Below, in pieces: positions 37,935-48,841 of a stretch of DNA of 64,000 bases. The translations under genes and the position numbers were made by a program. Source of the stretch: Bradyrhizobium diversitatis. Its GTDB lineage: Bacteria > Pseudomonadota > Alphaproteobacteria > Rhizobiales > Xanthobacteraceae. The stretch spans positions 310,001 through 374,000 of the forward strand of contig NZ_JACEGD010000011.1 in the NCBI RefSeq assembly GCF_016031635.1. The letters run 5' to 3'. The notes beneath the pieces are model-generated. The model was not told the DNA's origin and made no database searches. It was given only the letters and a program-made list of their open reading frames with translations. Positions within the stretch are counted from its first letter, which is position 1, and each line of letters opens with the position of its first letter.

Positions 37935-39572
37935 ATGGAAACCGCAAGCAAGACCAATGGAAGCAACGGCGCGCATGTGACGGCCAGGCTCGATGCCCTC
38001 GTGGTGGGAGCCGGCGTCGCCGGGCTCTATCAACTCTATCGTTTGCGTGAGCAGGGATTGAGGGTCAGGGCGATCGACGCGGCGTCCGGCGTCGGCGGCA
38101 CCTGGTACTGGAATCGCTATCCCGGCGCGCGGTTCGATTCGGAGGCCTATATCTACCAGTACCTGTTCTCCGAGGAACTCTACAAGGGATGGAGCTGGAG
38201 CGAAAAATTCCCGGGCCAGCCGGAAATCGAACGTTGGCTCAACTACGTCGCCGACCGTCTCGATCTCCGCAAGGACATCCAGTTCAACACGACGGTCAAA
38301 AGCGCCCATTTCAACGAAGCAAACCAGCGCTGGCTGGTCACGACCGACACGGGCGACGTGATCGACACCCAGTTCCTGGTCACCTGCTGCGGCATGCTCT
38401 CGGCCCCCTACGTGTCGTTTCCGGGCCAGGAGACTTTCAAGGGACGCTTGTTCCACACAGCGCGCTGGCCGAAGCAGCCGGTCGACCTTGCGGGCAAGCG
38501 CGTCGGCATCATCGGCAACGGCGCAACCGGCATCCAGGTCATCCAGACGATCGCGGGTGATGTCCGCCATCTCAAGGTCTTCGTCCGTACACCGCAATAC
38601 ATCATCCCGATGAAGAATCCCAAATACAGCGCGGCGGATGCGCAGGCCTACAAGTCCAAATTCGAGCACTTCACACAGCGATTGCCGCACACCTTCACGG
38701 GTTTCGAGTATGACTTCGAGCATGCGTGGGCCGGCCTGTCGCCCGAGAAACGCCGCGAGGTGATCGAGGATTGCTGGAATGACGGCTCGCTGAAGCTATG
38801 GATCTCGTCCTTCGCCGAGCTGTTCTTCGAGGAGGCGGTCAACGCCGAAATCTCGGAATTCGTCCGCGAGAAGATGCGTGAGCGGCTCAAGGATCCGAAG
38901 CTGTGCGATCTCCTGATCCCCGCGGACTATGGTTTCGGGACGCACAGGGTGCCGCTCGAGCAGAACTTCCTCGAGGCTTTCCATCGGCCCAATGTCGAGA
39001 TCGTCAGCGTCAAGAACAATCCGATCGAACGTGTGACGCCAAACGGCATCCAGACCGCGGACGGCACGGTCCACGAGCTCGACATCATCATTCTCGCAAC
39101 CGGCTTCGACGCCGGTACCGGCGCCCTGACGCGCATCGACATCAGGGGACGGGGCGGACGATCGCTCGGAGAGGACTGGGCCAGGGACATTCGCACGACG
39201 ATGGGCCTGCAGGTTCACGGTTATCCCAACCTGTTCACGACCGCCGTGCCGCTCGCCCCATCAGCAGCGCTGTGCAACATGACGACGTGCCTGCAGCAGC
39301 AGGTCGAATGGATCGACAACTGCATCAGGTACATGCGGGCCAAGGACCTGAAGGTGATCGAGCCGACCAAGGACGCGGAAGACGGCTGGGTGGCGCATCA
39401 CGACGAGATCGCCAACGCAACGCTGATCGCGAAGACCAATTCCTGGTACCTGGGCTCGAACGTCGAAGGCAAGCCGCGCCGCGTTCTCTCCTATTGCGGC
39501 GGCGTCGGCGCCTATCGCCAGAAATGCGACGAGGTGGCCGCGAGCGGCTACCAGGGCTTCGCCATGAACTGA
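37935..39572 (+). CDS. Baeyer-Villiger-type flavin monooxygenase
   Basis: NADPH/FAD enzyme that inserts oxygen next to a carbonyl to form an ester or lactone. The 545-residue protein has an FAD-binding GAGVAG motif (residues 25-30), the type I Baeyer-Villiger fingerprint FxGxxxHxxxWP as FKGRLFHTARWP (168-179), an NADP-binding GNGATG motif (194-199) and the ATG motif (IILATGFDAGTG). The GGTWYWNRYPGARFDSE stretch is also typical. GAGGAGG lies before the ATG. It is followed 51 bp downstream by a serine hydrolase that could cleave the ester product. The substrate cannot be read from sequence. Confidence 0.93.
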   Translation: METASKTNGSNGAHVTARLDALVVGAGVAGLYQLYRLREQGLRVRAIDAASGVGGTWYWNRYPGARFDSEAYIYQYLFSEELYKGWSWSEKFPGQPEIERWLNYVADRLDLRKDIQFNTTVKSAHFNEANQRWLVTTDTGDVIDTQFLVTCCGMLSAPYVSFPGQETFKGRLFHTARWPKQPVDLAGKRVGIIGNGATGIQVIQTIAGDVRHLKVFVRTPQYIIPMKNPKYSAADAQAYKSKFEHFTQRLPHTFTGFEYDFEHAWAGLSPEKRREVIEDCWNDGSLKLWISSFAELFFEEAVNAEISEFVREKMRERLKDPKLCDLLIPADYGFGTHRVPLEQNFLEAFHRPNVEIVSVKNNPIERVTPNGIQTADGTVHELDIIILATGFDAGTGALTRIDIRGRGGRSLGEDWARDIRTTMGLQVHGYPNLFTTAVPLAPSAALCNMTTCLQQQVEWIDNCIRYMRAKDLKVIEPTKDAEDGWVAHHDEIANATLIAKTNSWYLGSNVEGKPRRVLSYCGGVGAYRQKCDEVAASGYQGFAMN

Positions 39573-39623
39573 GCGCGCGAAACGCATCGACCAGATAATT
39601 CCAATCCAGACGGGAGGACGATC

Positions 39624-40817
39624 ATGATCATGAATTTTGGCGCGACAGCAGACGCCGTTCTCGACGGCGTCGTTACCTCGACGCCGCGCGTGCCGGGTGT
39701 CGTCGCGATGGTGACGAACCGCTATCGCAACATCTACGAGGGCGCGGCCGGCAAGCGCCGTCTCGATTCCGCGGCCGACATGACGACCGACAGCATCTTC
39801 GCCATCTTCTCGACGACCAAGGCGATTACCGGTACGGCCGTCCTGCAACTCGTCGAGGAAGGCAAGCTCGATCTCGACGCGCCCGCGAAGCGATACGCAC
39901 CCGAGATCGGCAAGCTCCAGGTGATCGATGGCTTCGACGACAGGGGCGAGCCGGTCCTGCGTCCGCCGAAGCGCGATATCACCACGCGCATGCTGATGAC
40001 GCACACGGCGGGACTGAGCTACGATTTCATCAACCACACCTATAATCGCCTGGCCCAGGAAAAGGGTCAGCCCAGCGTGATCACTGCGACCAAGGCCTGC
40101 CTGATGACCCCGCTCCTGTTCGATCCGGGCGAGCGGTGGGACTATGGAACGAATCTCGATTGGTGCGGCCAGATCGTCGAAGCCATCACGGACCGACGGC
40201 TCGGTGACGTCTTCAAGACGCGCATCTTCGAACCGCTCGGAATCAAGGACATGACCTTCGAACTGACGGATGCCATGCGCCATCGGCTGGCCGGTATCCA
40301 CGCGCGAAATGCCGACGGCTCGCTGACGCCGATGGATTTCGAACTGCCGGCCAAGCCCGAAATTCATATGGGCGGTCACGGTCTCTACGGCACCATCGGC
40401 GATTACATGCGCTTCATTCGCATGTGGCTGAATGACGGCGTGGGCGAGCACGGTCGCGTGCTCAAGGCCGAAACCGTGCGCATGGCGGAAAAGAACCATC
40501 TCGGCGACAAGAAGGTCACGCCGATCACCGGCGTCATTCCCGCGCTGTGCAACGACGCGGAGTTCTTCCCGGGCCAGTCCAAGTCGTGGGCGCTGAGCTT
40601 CATGATCAACGACGAGGAAGCTCCGACGGGACGTCCGGCCGGCGCGCTGGGCTGGGCCGGCCTCGCCAACCTGTTCTACTGGATCGACCGGCAGAACGGG
40701 GTCGGCGGGTTCTGGGCCACCCAGATTCTCCCCTTCGGCGATCCAACGTCGTTCATCGGCTACATGAACTTCGAGACGGCGTTCTATCAGAGCCTGAGGC
40801 AGCGCATGGCAAGTTAG
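39624..40817 (+). CDS. Serine hydrolase of the class C beta-lactamase/esterase family
   Basis: A 397-residue beta-lactamase-fold hydrolase with the nucleophile Ser63 and Lys66 in FSTTKAITG. Other family words are [25 protein letters not shown] and [15 protein letters not shown]. There is no signal peptide, so it is cytoplasmic and more likely an esterase (EstB-like) than an antibiotic-resistance enzyme. It is cotranscribed with the monooxygenase, which fits ester hydrolysis after Baeyer-Villiger oxidation (inference). GGGAGG lies seven bases before the ATG. A strong hairpin follows the stop. Confidence 0.9.
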   Translation: MIMNFGATADAVLDGVVTSTPRVPGVVAMVTNRYRNIYEGAAGKRRLDSAADMTTDSIFAIFSTTKAITGTAVLQLVEEGKLDLDAPAKRYAPEIGKLQVIDGFDDRGEPVLRPPKRDITTRMLMTHTAGLSYDFINHTYNRLAQEKGQPSVITATKACLMTPLLFDPGERWDYGTNLDWCGQIVEAITDRRLGDVFKTRIFEPLGIKDMTFELTDAMRHRLAGIHARNADGSLTPMDFELPAKPEIHMGGHGLYGTIGDYMRFIRMWLNDGVGEHGRVLKAETVRMAEKNHLGDKKVTPITGVIPALCNDAEFFPGQSKSWALSFMINDEEAPTGRPAGALGWAGLANLFYWIDRQNGVGGFWATQILPFGDPTSFIGYMNFETAFYQSLRQRMAS

Positions 40818-40840
40818 ACTTGCGCTCTCGAAGGTCCAAT

Positions 40841-40869
40841 CGGACAGGCCGATCATTGATCGGCCTGTC
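40841..40869. terminator. Perfect inverted repeat, probable bidirectional terminator
   Basis: GGACAGGCCGATC, a 3-base loop ATT, then the exact complement GATCGGCCTGTCC. It lies in the 96-bp gap between the convergent hydrolase and FMN-reductase genes. There is no strong T run on either side, so it may act as a stem-loop end rather than a classical intrinsic terminator. Confidence 0.75.
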
Positions 40870-40913
40870 CCTCAGATTGCAGAGCTGCTGTCTGGCCGCC
40901 GGGTCGTTCGGCC

Positions 40914-41465
40914 TCAGCCCTGATTCTTCGCTACATGCGCGGCGAAGGCGTCGATGAATTGCTGCAGCACCGTCTTGAGGGAGTCCTTGGTCAGATTGCC
41001 GTCCGCGTCGAAGGCGTCGCCGACGCCACTGAGGTAGATTTCCGGCTGCTGGAGAACCGGACCGGAAATGCCCGGCAGAATGTTCTGCAGATGCTTGGCC
41101 GCGCTGACGCCGCCGAGCAGCCCGGGCGAGTTGGAGATGATGCCGACCGGCTTGCCGAGGAACGAGCTCTTGCCATAGGGCCGCGAGGCGACGTCGATGG
41201 CATTCTTCAGAACGCCCGGGATCGATCGGTTGTATTCGGGCGTGACGAACAGGACGCCGTTCGACTTCTGGAGCTTCTCGCGGAAGGCGAGCCAGTCCGC
41301 GGGCGGCGCGCCCTCGAGGTCCTGGTTGAAGAACGAAATGCCTGCCGGCGTGACGACCTCGAGCTTGAGCGATCCAGGCGCCAGCTTGGCGAGCGCATTG
41401 GCGATCTTGAGCGAGAAGCTGTTGTTGCGCAGACTGCCGGCGATCGTGACGATGTTGTAGGCCAT
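40914..41465 (-). CDS. NADPH-dependent FMN reductase
   Basis: Flavodoxin-like reductase of 183 residues. From the ATG at 41465 it starts MAYNIVTIAGSLRNNSFS, the phosphate-binding GSLRxxSxx loop for FMN, and has VLFVTPEYNRSIPGVLKNAIDVASRP, the family's second signature, and KPVGIISNSPGLLGG. It reduces FMN, azo compounds or quinones with NAD(P)H. It sits near a flavin monooxygenase, but that enzyme reduces its own FAD, so a direct partnership is not implied. Confidence 0.92.
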   Translation of the reverse strand: MAYNIVTIAGSLRNNSFSLKIANALAKLAPGSLKLEVVTPAGISFFNQDLEGAPPADWLAFREKLQKSNGVLFVTPEYNRSIPGVLKNAIDVASRPYGKSSFLGKPVGIISNSPGLLGGVSAAKHLQNILPGISGPVLQQPEIYLSGVGDAFDADGNLTKDSLKTVLQQFIDAFAAHVAKNQG

Positions 41466-41641
41466 GGAATGTCCTCGAGGGCTTGAGCGGGAGTGCCGTC
41501 CCGGCACTTAAGCCAACCGGACCGATGGATGCAAGTGCATGAATTGGTCGGATTTGGAAACGCTGCGTTTCGCGAATGCGGCCCAAACAAATCGGACCGC
41601 CAAGCGGCGGCCCGATGGTTCGCGCAAACGTCGCGTGCAAA

Positions 41642-42640
41642 TCAGATCGTCGGATTCCACGCCGACGGGATCAGGCGATATTTGGCGCCGTCCTTCTCGA
41701 CATGGCCGACCGAGGGAAAGGCGAAGTGAAAGCCGATCACGGTCGCCTTTTCCGCTGCCGCCATGTCGTAGAACTTGTGGCGCGTCGCCTGCGCCATCGC
41801 GGCGTCGTTGTCGAACACCACGTGCCAGTCCGGATTGCGCAGGAAGAACTCCGGAATGTTGGTGACATCGGACTGGATCAGCACCTTGGCGTCGCCCGAG
41901 GCGACTGCGAAGGAGGTGTGCCCGGGCGTGTGGCCGGGTGTCGCGATGGAGGTGATGCCGGGCGCGACCTCCTTGCCCCACTCGTACTTCGTCAACTTGG
42001 ACTCGAGGCCGGCGAAGGTCTTCTTCACGTTGGCGAAGTAGTTCTTCATCATCGGATTGGCCTCGGCCTTGGCGGCGTTGTCCTCGCTGGTCCAGAACTC
42101 CCAGTCCTTGCCCGGCACCATGATCTCCGCATTCGGGAAGGCCAGCGCGCCGTCGGCCAAACGGATGCCGTTGGTATGGTCGGGGTGTAGATGCGACAGC
42201 AGCACGATGTCGACGTTCTTGGGGTCGACGCCGGCGGCCTGAAGGTTTTGCAGCGTGCGGCCGACCGCGCCCTTGCTGGCCTCGAAATTCGCAATGCCAT
42301 TGCCGGTGTCGATCAGGACCAGCTTGGAGCCGGTGTTGATGAGCTGCGGATTGAACGGCACCGTGACCATGCCCTTCGGCATGTAGGCCGCCTCGCCGGC
42401 CGCGAGCGCCTCCTCCTTCGGAATGTTGACGACGAACTTGTCCGGCATCGGGAAGGTGCGCGCGCCGTCGTTGATCGAGGTGCACTCGAAGCTGCCGACC
42501 TTGTAGCGATAGAAGCCCGGCGCCTGCGTCCCGGCTTGCGGGGCTGAGGCATTCGCGGCGATGGGCCCGAACCCGGTGACAGCCGCCGCGCCCATGGCGG
42601 CGGCGCCGGTGAGCAGGTGACGGCGATTGAGATCGGTCAT
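41642..42640 (-). CDS. Tat-exported metallo-beta-lactamase-fold hydrolase
   Basis: A 332-residue periplasmic metallo-hydrolase. The N-terminus MTDLNRRHLLTGAAAMGAAAVTGF is a twin-arginine signal, and the MBL metal motif HxHxDH is at residues 150-155 (SHLHPDHTNG), with further ligand regions in TPGHTPGHTSF and IQSDVTN. The fold is shared by lactonases, methyl-parathion-hydrolase-like and other enzymes, so the substrate is unknown. Quorum-signal or lactone cleavage is possible but not shown. It is on the same strand as the oxidoreductase upstream and the FMN reductase downstream. Confidence 0.9.
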   Translation of the reverse strand: MTDLNRRHLLTGAAAMGAAAVTGFGPIAANASAPQAGTQAPGFYRYKVGSFECTSINDGARTFPMPDKFVVNIPKEEALAAGEAAYMPKGMVTVPFNPQLINTGSKLVLIDTGNGIANFEASKGAVGRTLQNLQAAGVDPKNVDIVLLSHLHPDHTNGIRLADGALAFPNAEIMVPGKDWEFWTSEDNAAKAEANPMMKNYFANVKKTFAGLESKLTKYEWGKEVAPGITSIATPGHTPGHTSFAVASGDAKVLIQSDVTNIPEFFLRNPDWHVVFDNDAAMAQATRHKFYDMAAAEKATVIGFHFAFPSVGHVEKDGAKYRLIPSAWNPTI

Positions 42641-42756
42641 GGAATGTCCCTTCTGAGCGCCTTGCGGTTCTTCCGCTTGAAACGGCGGCGGAATAATCCC
42701 CCGCGTCGCTCAGAAGGCAAGACCCTCTTTCGGTGACGTGCCGTCGCACGTCATGA

Positions 42757-43890
42757 TTATTTATTTGGGTTGATGAGGAATTTTTCGCCGGTGGCGCGTT
42801 TGGCGTAAATCGCGATGTTGGCGGGATCGAGCACCTCGGGAAGCGACACCACCTTGGTGTAATGACTGGCGAAGGTGGTCTTGAGCTCGGATGCCACGCG
42901 CTGGCGCAGGCGCCCGATTTCGGCCGGGCCGATGTTCTGAAGGAACGGCGTGAGCAGCCAACCGCCGACACCCCAGCTCAGCCCGAACGAGCGGTTCAGC
43001 TCCGTCGGCCGCGTGTCGAGGCTGCCATAGATGTAGACCTGCTTGTACACGTTGGAGCCGTAACGGCTGTACTCCTTCGCGGTCTTGTTGGCCGCGATTT
43101 CCATCGCGGTCAGGATCTGGCTCGCCAGCTTGCCGCCGCCGATCGCGTCGAAGGCGATGGTGGCGCCGGTCTCGACCAGCGCGTTGGTGAGGTCGTCCAT
43201 GAAATCAGGCGCGCTGGAATCCACGACGTGCTTGGCGCCGATCTTGTGAAGGATGTCGGCCTGCTCCTTGCTGCGGACGATGTTGACGAGGCCGATGCCG
43301 TCCTTGATGCAGATCTTGTTGAGCATCTGGCCGAGATTGGAGGCGGCGGCCGTGTGCACGAGCGCCTTGTGGTTCTCCCGCCGCATCGTCTCGGTCATGC
43401 CGAGCGCCGTCAGCGGATTGACGAACCAGGAGGCACCGTCCGCGGCCGTGGTGCCCGCCGGCAGCTCCATGACGTCGCGGACCTTGAGCACGCGGTACTG
43501 CGTGTACATCGCGCCGCCGATCATCGACACCGTCTTGCCCATCAGCGCCTTCGCCGCGTCCGACGATCCGGTTCCGATCACCGTGCCGGCCCCCTCGTTG
43601 CCGACCGGCAGCGACTGATCGAGCCGGGCTGCCATCATCCGCATCGCCGCTTCCGGCATCGTGGCGGTGATGACCGGCATCTCCTTGGTCCCGGAAGCCT
43701 TGGCGGCCGACATGTCGGCTGGCCCGATCAGAAGGCCGAGGTCGGAGGGGTTGATCGGCGAGGCTTCGACGCGGACCACGACCTCGTCGTCGGCCGGCTC
43801 CGGCGTCGGGATATTGACGAGGGACAATTCAAGCTCGCCGCTCTTCTTCAGCAGCGAACGCAATTGCAGTCCGGTCTTGCCGTCGCTCAT
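42757..43890 (-). CDS. Zinc-type alcohol dehydrogenase/quinone oxidoreductase-like protein (MDR)
   Basis: A 377-residue medium-chain dehydrogenase/reductase. It has the N-terminal GroES-like fold (VVVRVEASPINPSDLGLLIGP, GNEGAGTVIGTG) and a nucleotide-binding domain (ALVHTAAASNLGQMLNKICI, AFDAIGGG). The zinc-ligand cysteines of classical ADH are absent, so it is closer to quinone oxidoreductase/enoyl reductase members. The ATG at 43890 has GGGGAGG upstream; longer frames are spurious. It lies 38 bp after the eno stop on the same strand, so may be read through from eno. Confidence 0.9.
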   Translation of the reverse strand: MSDGKTGLQLRSLLKKSGELELSLVNIPTPEPADDEVVVRVEASPINPSDLGLLIGPADMSAAKASGTKEMPVITATMPEAAMRMMAARLDQSLPVGNEGAGTVIGTGSSDAAKALMGKTVSMIGGAMYTQYRVLKVRDVMELPAGTTAADGASWFVNPLTALGMTETMRRENHKALVHTAAASNLGQMLNKICIKDGIGLVNIVRSKEQADILHKIGAKHVVDSSAPDFMDDLTNALVETGATIAFDAIGGGKLASQILTAMEIAANKTAKEYSRYGSNVYKQVYIYGSLDTRPTELNRSFGLSWGVGGWLLTPFLQNIGPAEIGRLRQRVASELKTTFASHYTKVVSLPEVLDPANIAIYAKRATGEKFLINPNK

Positions 43891-43928
43891 GTCGATCCTC
43901 CCCTGTCCGTCTTTGCCGCGGCGCCGGC

Positions 43929-45230
<1,302 letters not shown>

Positions 45231-45386
45231 TTAGAGCTGATCGGTGCCGCGGGTCTTACACGGGCCGCAAGCAAATGTGAACGCTTGGAAGAGCCGCTTC
45301 GACTGACGCATGAAGCGCCTCGGATTATGTTCGACCGAATCTGGTCCGCGTGCCCAACCTCAATCTGAAACAGTCGGGGTAACGCC

Positions 45387-46364
45387 ATGAATCGCCGCCA
45401 GTTTCTTGCTTCGAGCGCCGCGCTGCTCATTGCCCGCCCAGGGTTTGCACAGGAAGCCCCGTTCCGGACAAAATACTATCCCATCAGCCCGGGCATCGGC
45501 CTGCATGATCTCACGCCCGCGCCTGATGGCGCGGTTTGGTTCACGGCGCAGGGCAAGGGCCTGCTCGGCAGGCTCGATCCCCGGGATGGCAGTTTCAAGA
45601 CGGTCAGCCTCGGCCAGGGCGCAGCGCCGCATGGCGTGACCATCGGCCCCGATGGAGCGCCCTGGATCACCGAGGGCGGCCAGAACGCGATCGCGCGGGT
45701 CGACCCCACCGGTCTCAAGGTCACGCTGTTCCGCCTGCCGGAAAAGTTCGCCTACGCCAATCTCAACACCGGCGTGTTCGACAAGCAAGGCACCTACTGG
45801 TTTACCGGCCAGTCCGGCTATTACGGCCGGCTCGCGCCGAAGACTGGCGAAATGAATGTGTTCAAGGCGCCGAAGGGCATCGGTCCCTACGGCATCACGG
45901 TCACGCCGAAAGGCGAGGTCTGGTACGCCTCCCTCGCCGGCAGCCACATCGCGAGGATCGACCTCGCGAGCGGCAATGCGACCGTGGTCGAGCCGCCGAC
46001 GCCGAACCAGGGTTCGCGGCGGGTCTGGTCGGATTCGAAGGGGCGGATCTGGGTCAGCGAGTGGAATAGCGGCCACGTCTCGGTGCACGATCCCGCCGAT
46101 GGCTCCTGGAAGACATGGAAGCTGCCGGGCGAGCGTCCCCGCGCTTACGCCGTCTATGTCGACGACAAGGACAAGGTCTGGCTCACGGATTTCTCCGCCA
46201 ACGCCATCGTGCGCTTTGATCCCACCACCGAGCGGTTCAACGTGTTCGCCAGCGACAAGGCCAACGCCAATGTGCGCCAGCTCGATGGCAGGCCGGGCGA
46301 GCTGTGGGGCTGCGAGTCCGGCAACGACCGGATCGTCATGATCCAGACGACCGCGCACGGTTGA
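45387..46364 (+). CDS. Vgb-like (streptogramin lyase family) exported beta-propeller protein
   Basis: A 325-residue protein with a Tat-like signal (MNRRQFLASSAALLIA) and repeats of about 42 residues with the G..W.T......I.R.D pattern, for example DGAVWFTAQGKGLLGRLDP, DGAPWITEGGQNAIARVDP and KGEVWYASLAGSHIARID. This is the virginiamycin B lyase/NHL-like propeller. Most members are of unknown role and drug inactivation should not be assumed, especially for an exported one. The start at 45387 is the first ATG that gives the signal. Followed 51 bp later by queF. Confidence 0.88.
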   Translation: MNRRQFLASSAALLIARPGFAQEAPFRTKYYPISPGIGLHDLTPAPDGAVWFTAQGKGLLGRLDPRDGSFKTVSLGQGAAPHGVTIGPDGAPWITEGGQNAIARVDPTGLKVTLFRLPEKFAYANLNTGVFDKQGTYWFTGQSGYYGRLAPKTGEMNVFKAPKGIGPYGITVTPKGEVWYASLAGSHIARIDLASGNATVVEPPTPNQGSRRVWSDSKGRIWVSEWNSGHVSVHDPADGSWKTWKLPGERPRAYAVYVDDKDKVWLTDFSANAIVRFDPTTERFNVFASDKANANVRQLDGRPGELWGCESGNDRIVMIQTTAHG

Positions 46365-46415
46365 CGACAGCGGCATTTGCGTCCATCCCGGCACCCGAAA
46401 CAGGATGTGACGACG

Positions 46416-46868
46416 ATGGCGAAGAAATCCCTCCAGCTCGGCCGGGCGGTCGAGTGGCCGCATACGCCGGAAGAAGCCCAGCTCGACCGCGTGCCCAATC
46501 CGCAAAAGGGCACCGATTATCTGGTGCGCTTCACGGTGCCGGAATTCACCTCGCTCTGCCCGGTCACGGGCCAGCCTGACTTCGCGCATCTGATGATCGA
46601 CTACGCGCCGGGTGCGTGGCTGCTGGAGTCGAAGTCCCTCAAGCTCTACATCGCCAGTTTCCGCAACCACGGCGCGTTCCACGAGGACTGCACCGTGATG
46701 ATCGGCAAGCGTATCGCCAGCGAGATCAAGCCGAAATGGCTGCGCATCGGAGGCTACTGGTATCCACGCGGCGGCATTCCGATCGACGTGTTCTGGCAGA
46801 CCGGCCGCGTTCCGAAGGGCCTGTGGGTGCCGGAGCAGGGCGTCGCGCCCTATCGCGGGCGGGGCTAA
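46416..46868 (+). CDS. queF: NADPH-dependent 7-cyano-7-deazaguanine reductase
   Basis: Reduces preQ0 to preQ1 in queuosine synthesis. The 150-residue protein is the short type, with nucleophile Cys48 and Asp55 in [12 protein letters not shown], then [22 protein letters not shown] with the QueF ESKSLK substrate-binding motif. The start at 46416 (MAKKSLQLG) gives the standard N-terminus. Its stop overlaps the end of the convergent glutaminase gene by four bases. No other que gene is in the window. Confidence 0.96.
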   Translation: MAKKSLQLGRAVEWPHTPEEAQLDRVPNPQKGTDYLVRFTVPEFTSLCPVTGQPDFAHLMIDYAPGAWLLESKSLKLYIASFRNHGAFHEDCTVMIGKRIASEIKPKWLRIGGYWYPRGGIPIDVFWQTGRVPKGLWVPEQGVAPYRGRG

Positions 46869-48739
46869 TAGGCACTCAGCAAGTCCACCTTGGCATTCGC
46901 CAGCACCAGCCGCCGCGCCAGGATGGCGGCGAGGTTGCGCATGATCTTCAGCGACGTTTCCGGGTGCAGCCGGCGATAATCGGCAAAGCTGTCCAGCGGC
47001 AATTCGAGGCAGGTAACGGGTGTGTCGGCGAAGACGTCGGCGCTGCGGCTTTGCTCCAGGATCGCCATCTCGCCGAATTCCATGCCGGGGCCGAGGGAAG
47101 CGAGCCGGACGCCGCTCGGCAGCTTCACGCTGACCATGCCGCTCTGGAGAAAGAACAGTGAATTGGCGGGCGCACCGGCAGCGACGATGCGCTGGCCGGC
47201 CGCGTAATGCCGCGTGGTCGACAGCTTAACGATGGCGGCGATCTCCTCGGCGTCGAGCTCGGCGAGCAGCGCCTGCTCGTGAAGATGCGCACTCTCCTTC
47301 ACGTCGGTGAAGCCACCAAAGCGGTAGATCACCTGGTCCTCGGCCCATTCGATGGCGTCGTCGAGCAGCGTGAAGCGCCGCAGCCGACGCAAATCCGCCG
47401 CGCGGGCAGAGATCGCGCACCAGACCGCGGAGGTCTCCTCGAGGCCCGACAGAATCGTGGTGACGCCGCCATGACCGAGCGCTGTCAGCGTCTCGCCAAG
47501 CAACTCGGTGCCGGCCGCGGTGATGTCGGGCACGCGGCGGAAATCGATGATCAGAAGCGGTGCGCTCGGCGGCTCGCTGCTGAGCCTTCGGGTGACGTAG
47601 TCGATAGTGCCGAAATTCATCGCCCCGACCAGCTCGAGCACGCGGATGTCGCTGTGACGCTCGTCGAGGATCTGCTGCTCGTGCGGCTGACGGCTGCGGC
47701 GCGAGGAAATACCGTAAATGTCGTAATCCGCCATGATGCTGGTGCGGACATCGGCGTTGCGGTTGAGCATGTGCAGGTCGAACCGCGCCGAGAGCGCCTC
47801 GCACACTTTCAGACCACGCACGCTGTTGAAATGATTGTCGAGCAACGGCGAGAAGGTGCCGAGCCCGAGTTGCGAGGGCAGCGCCGCGACGATGCCGCCG
47901 CCGACGCCGCTCTTGGCGGGAATGCCGACGCGATAGGTCCACTCGCCGGCATAGTCGTACATGCCCGAGCTCGTCATCACCGACAGCGTGCGCGCAACGA
48001 TGTGCGGCGTGATCACCTGTGCGCCCGTCACCGGATTGATGCCGCGGTTCGCAAGCGTTGCCGCCATCACCGCCAGATCGCGCGCGGTGACGAGGATGGC
48101 GCACTGGCGGAAATAAACGTCGAGCACGGCGTCGACGTCATCCGGCAGCACCGCGTAATTCCGAAGCAGCCAGGCAATGGCGCGGTTGCGATTGCCGGTC
48201 GCCGTCTCCGAGGCATGAACGGCCTCATCGACGCCGAGCTGGCGGCCCGCGAACTCGCTGAGCTTGGCCCGGACGCGCTCGAAGGCGCCCTTCCCGTCCA
48301 CCTCGTAGATCAGGCCCGAGCAGGCGATCGCGCCGGCATTGACCATTGGGTTGAAGGGACGGTTGTCGTTGGTGAGCCGGATCGAATTGAACGCTTCGCC
48401 GCTCGGTTCGACCCCGATCGTGGCCGCGACACGCTCTTCGCCGACCATCTCCAACGCCAGCGCAAAGACGAACGCCTTCGACACCGACTGGATCGTGAAC
48501 GGCACTGCGCTGTCGCCAACCTCATAGACATGGCCGTCGATGGTGACGAGCGCGATGCCGAAATGATCGGGGTTGGCGCGCTTCAGCTCGGGGATGTAGT
48601 CGGCAAGGTCGCCGGAATGATCGAGCCTGAACTCCTCGTGGCAATCGGTCAGGAAGCGGCGGAGCGGAGGCCTGGTCGGATACCCGGTCGATCCAGGCGT
48701 GCCTGCTGGGCTGGGCAAACGGTCGGGCTGCGCATCCAC
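46865..48739 (-). CDS. glsA: Glutaminase A fused to STAS and cyclic-nucleotide-binding domains
   Basis: Hydrolyses glutamine to glutamate and ammonia, with regulatory domains attached. In the 624-residue product (640 if the ATG at 48787 is used), the beta-lactamase-fold glutaminase has its SxxK nucleophile in [15 protein letters not shown], with [15 protein letters not shown] and [15 protein letters not shown]. After about residue 310 comes a STAS domain ([18 protein letters not shown]..., [11 protein letters not shown]), and the last ~120 residues form a cNMP-binding domain ([43 protein letters not shown]). The GTG at 48739 has GAGGTGG just upstream and is preferred. The architecture implies allosteric control by cyclic nucleotide. 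Confidence 0.92.
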   Translation of the reverse strand: MDAQPDRLPSPAGTPGSTGYPTRPPLRRFLTDCHEEFRLDHSGDLADYIPELKRANPDHFGIALVTIDGHVYEVGDSAVPFTIQSVSKAFVFALALEMVGEERVAATIGVEPSGEAFNSIRLTNDNRPFNPMVNAGAIACSGLIYEVDGKGAFERVRAKLSEFAGRQLGVDEAVHASETATGNRNRAIAWLLRNYAVLPDDVDAVLDVYFRQCAILVTARDLAVMAATLANRGINPVTGAQVITPHIVARTLSVMTSSGMYDYAGEWTYRVGIPAKSGVGGGIVAALPSQLGLGTFSPLLDNHFNSVRGLKVCEALSARFDLHMLNRNADVRTSIMADYDIYGISSRRSRQPHEQQILDERHSDIRVLELVGAMNFGTIDYVTRRLSSEPPSAPLLIIDFRRVPDITAAGTELLGETLTALGHGGVTTILSGLEETSAVWCAISARAADLRRLRRFTLLDDAIEWAEDQVIYRFGGFTDVKESAHLHEQALLAELDAEEIAAIVKLSTTRHYAAGQRIVAAGAPANSLFFLQSGMVSVKLPSGVRLASLGPGMEFGEMAILEQSRSADVFADTPVTCLELPLDSFADYRRLHPETSLKIMRNLAAILARRLVLANAKVDLLSAY

Positions 48740-48841
48740 GGTCCACCTCGATTTGCCCGGATTAAAAGCAATTCGTGTGCCATGCATACGCGACTGACGG
48801 TGTCATGGTGAGGCGACAGCCCACTCCAGGGCCCCTGGACG

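Noticed and set aside
39624..40817. Reading the serine hydrolase as a beta-lactamase
   Set aside because: It lacks a signal peptide and is linked to a Baeyer-Villiger-type monooxygenase, which fits an esterase better.
45387..46364. Reading the Vgb-like protein as an antibiotic-resistance enzyme
   Set aside because: It has a Tat-like signal and only the general propeller pattern; the family name reflects one characterised member.
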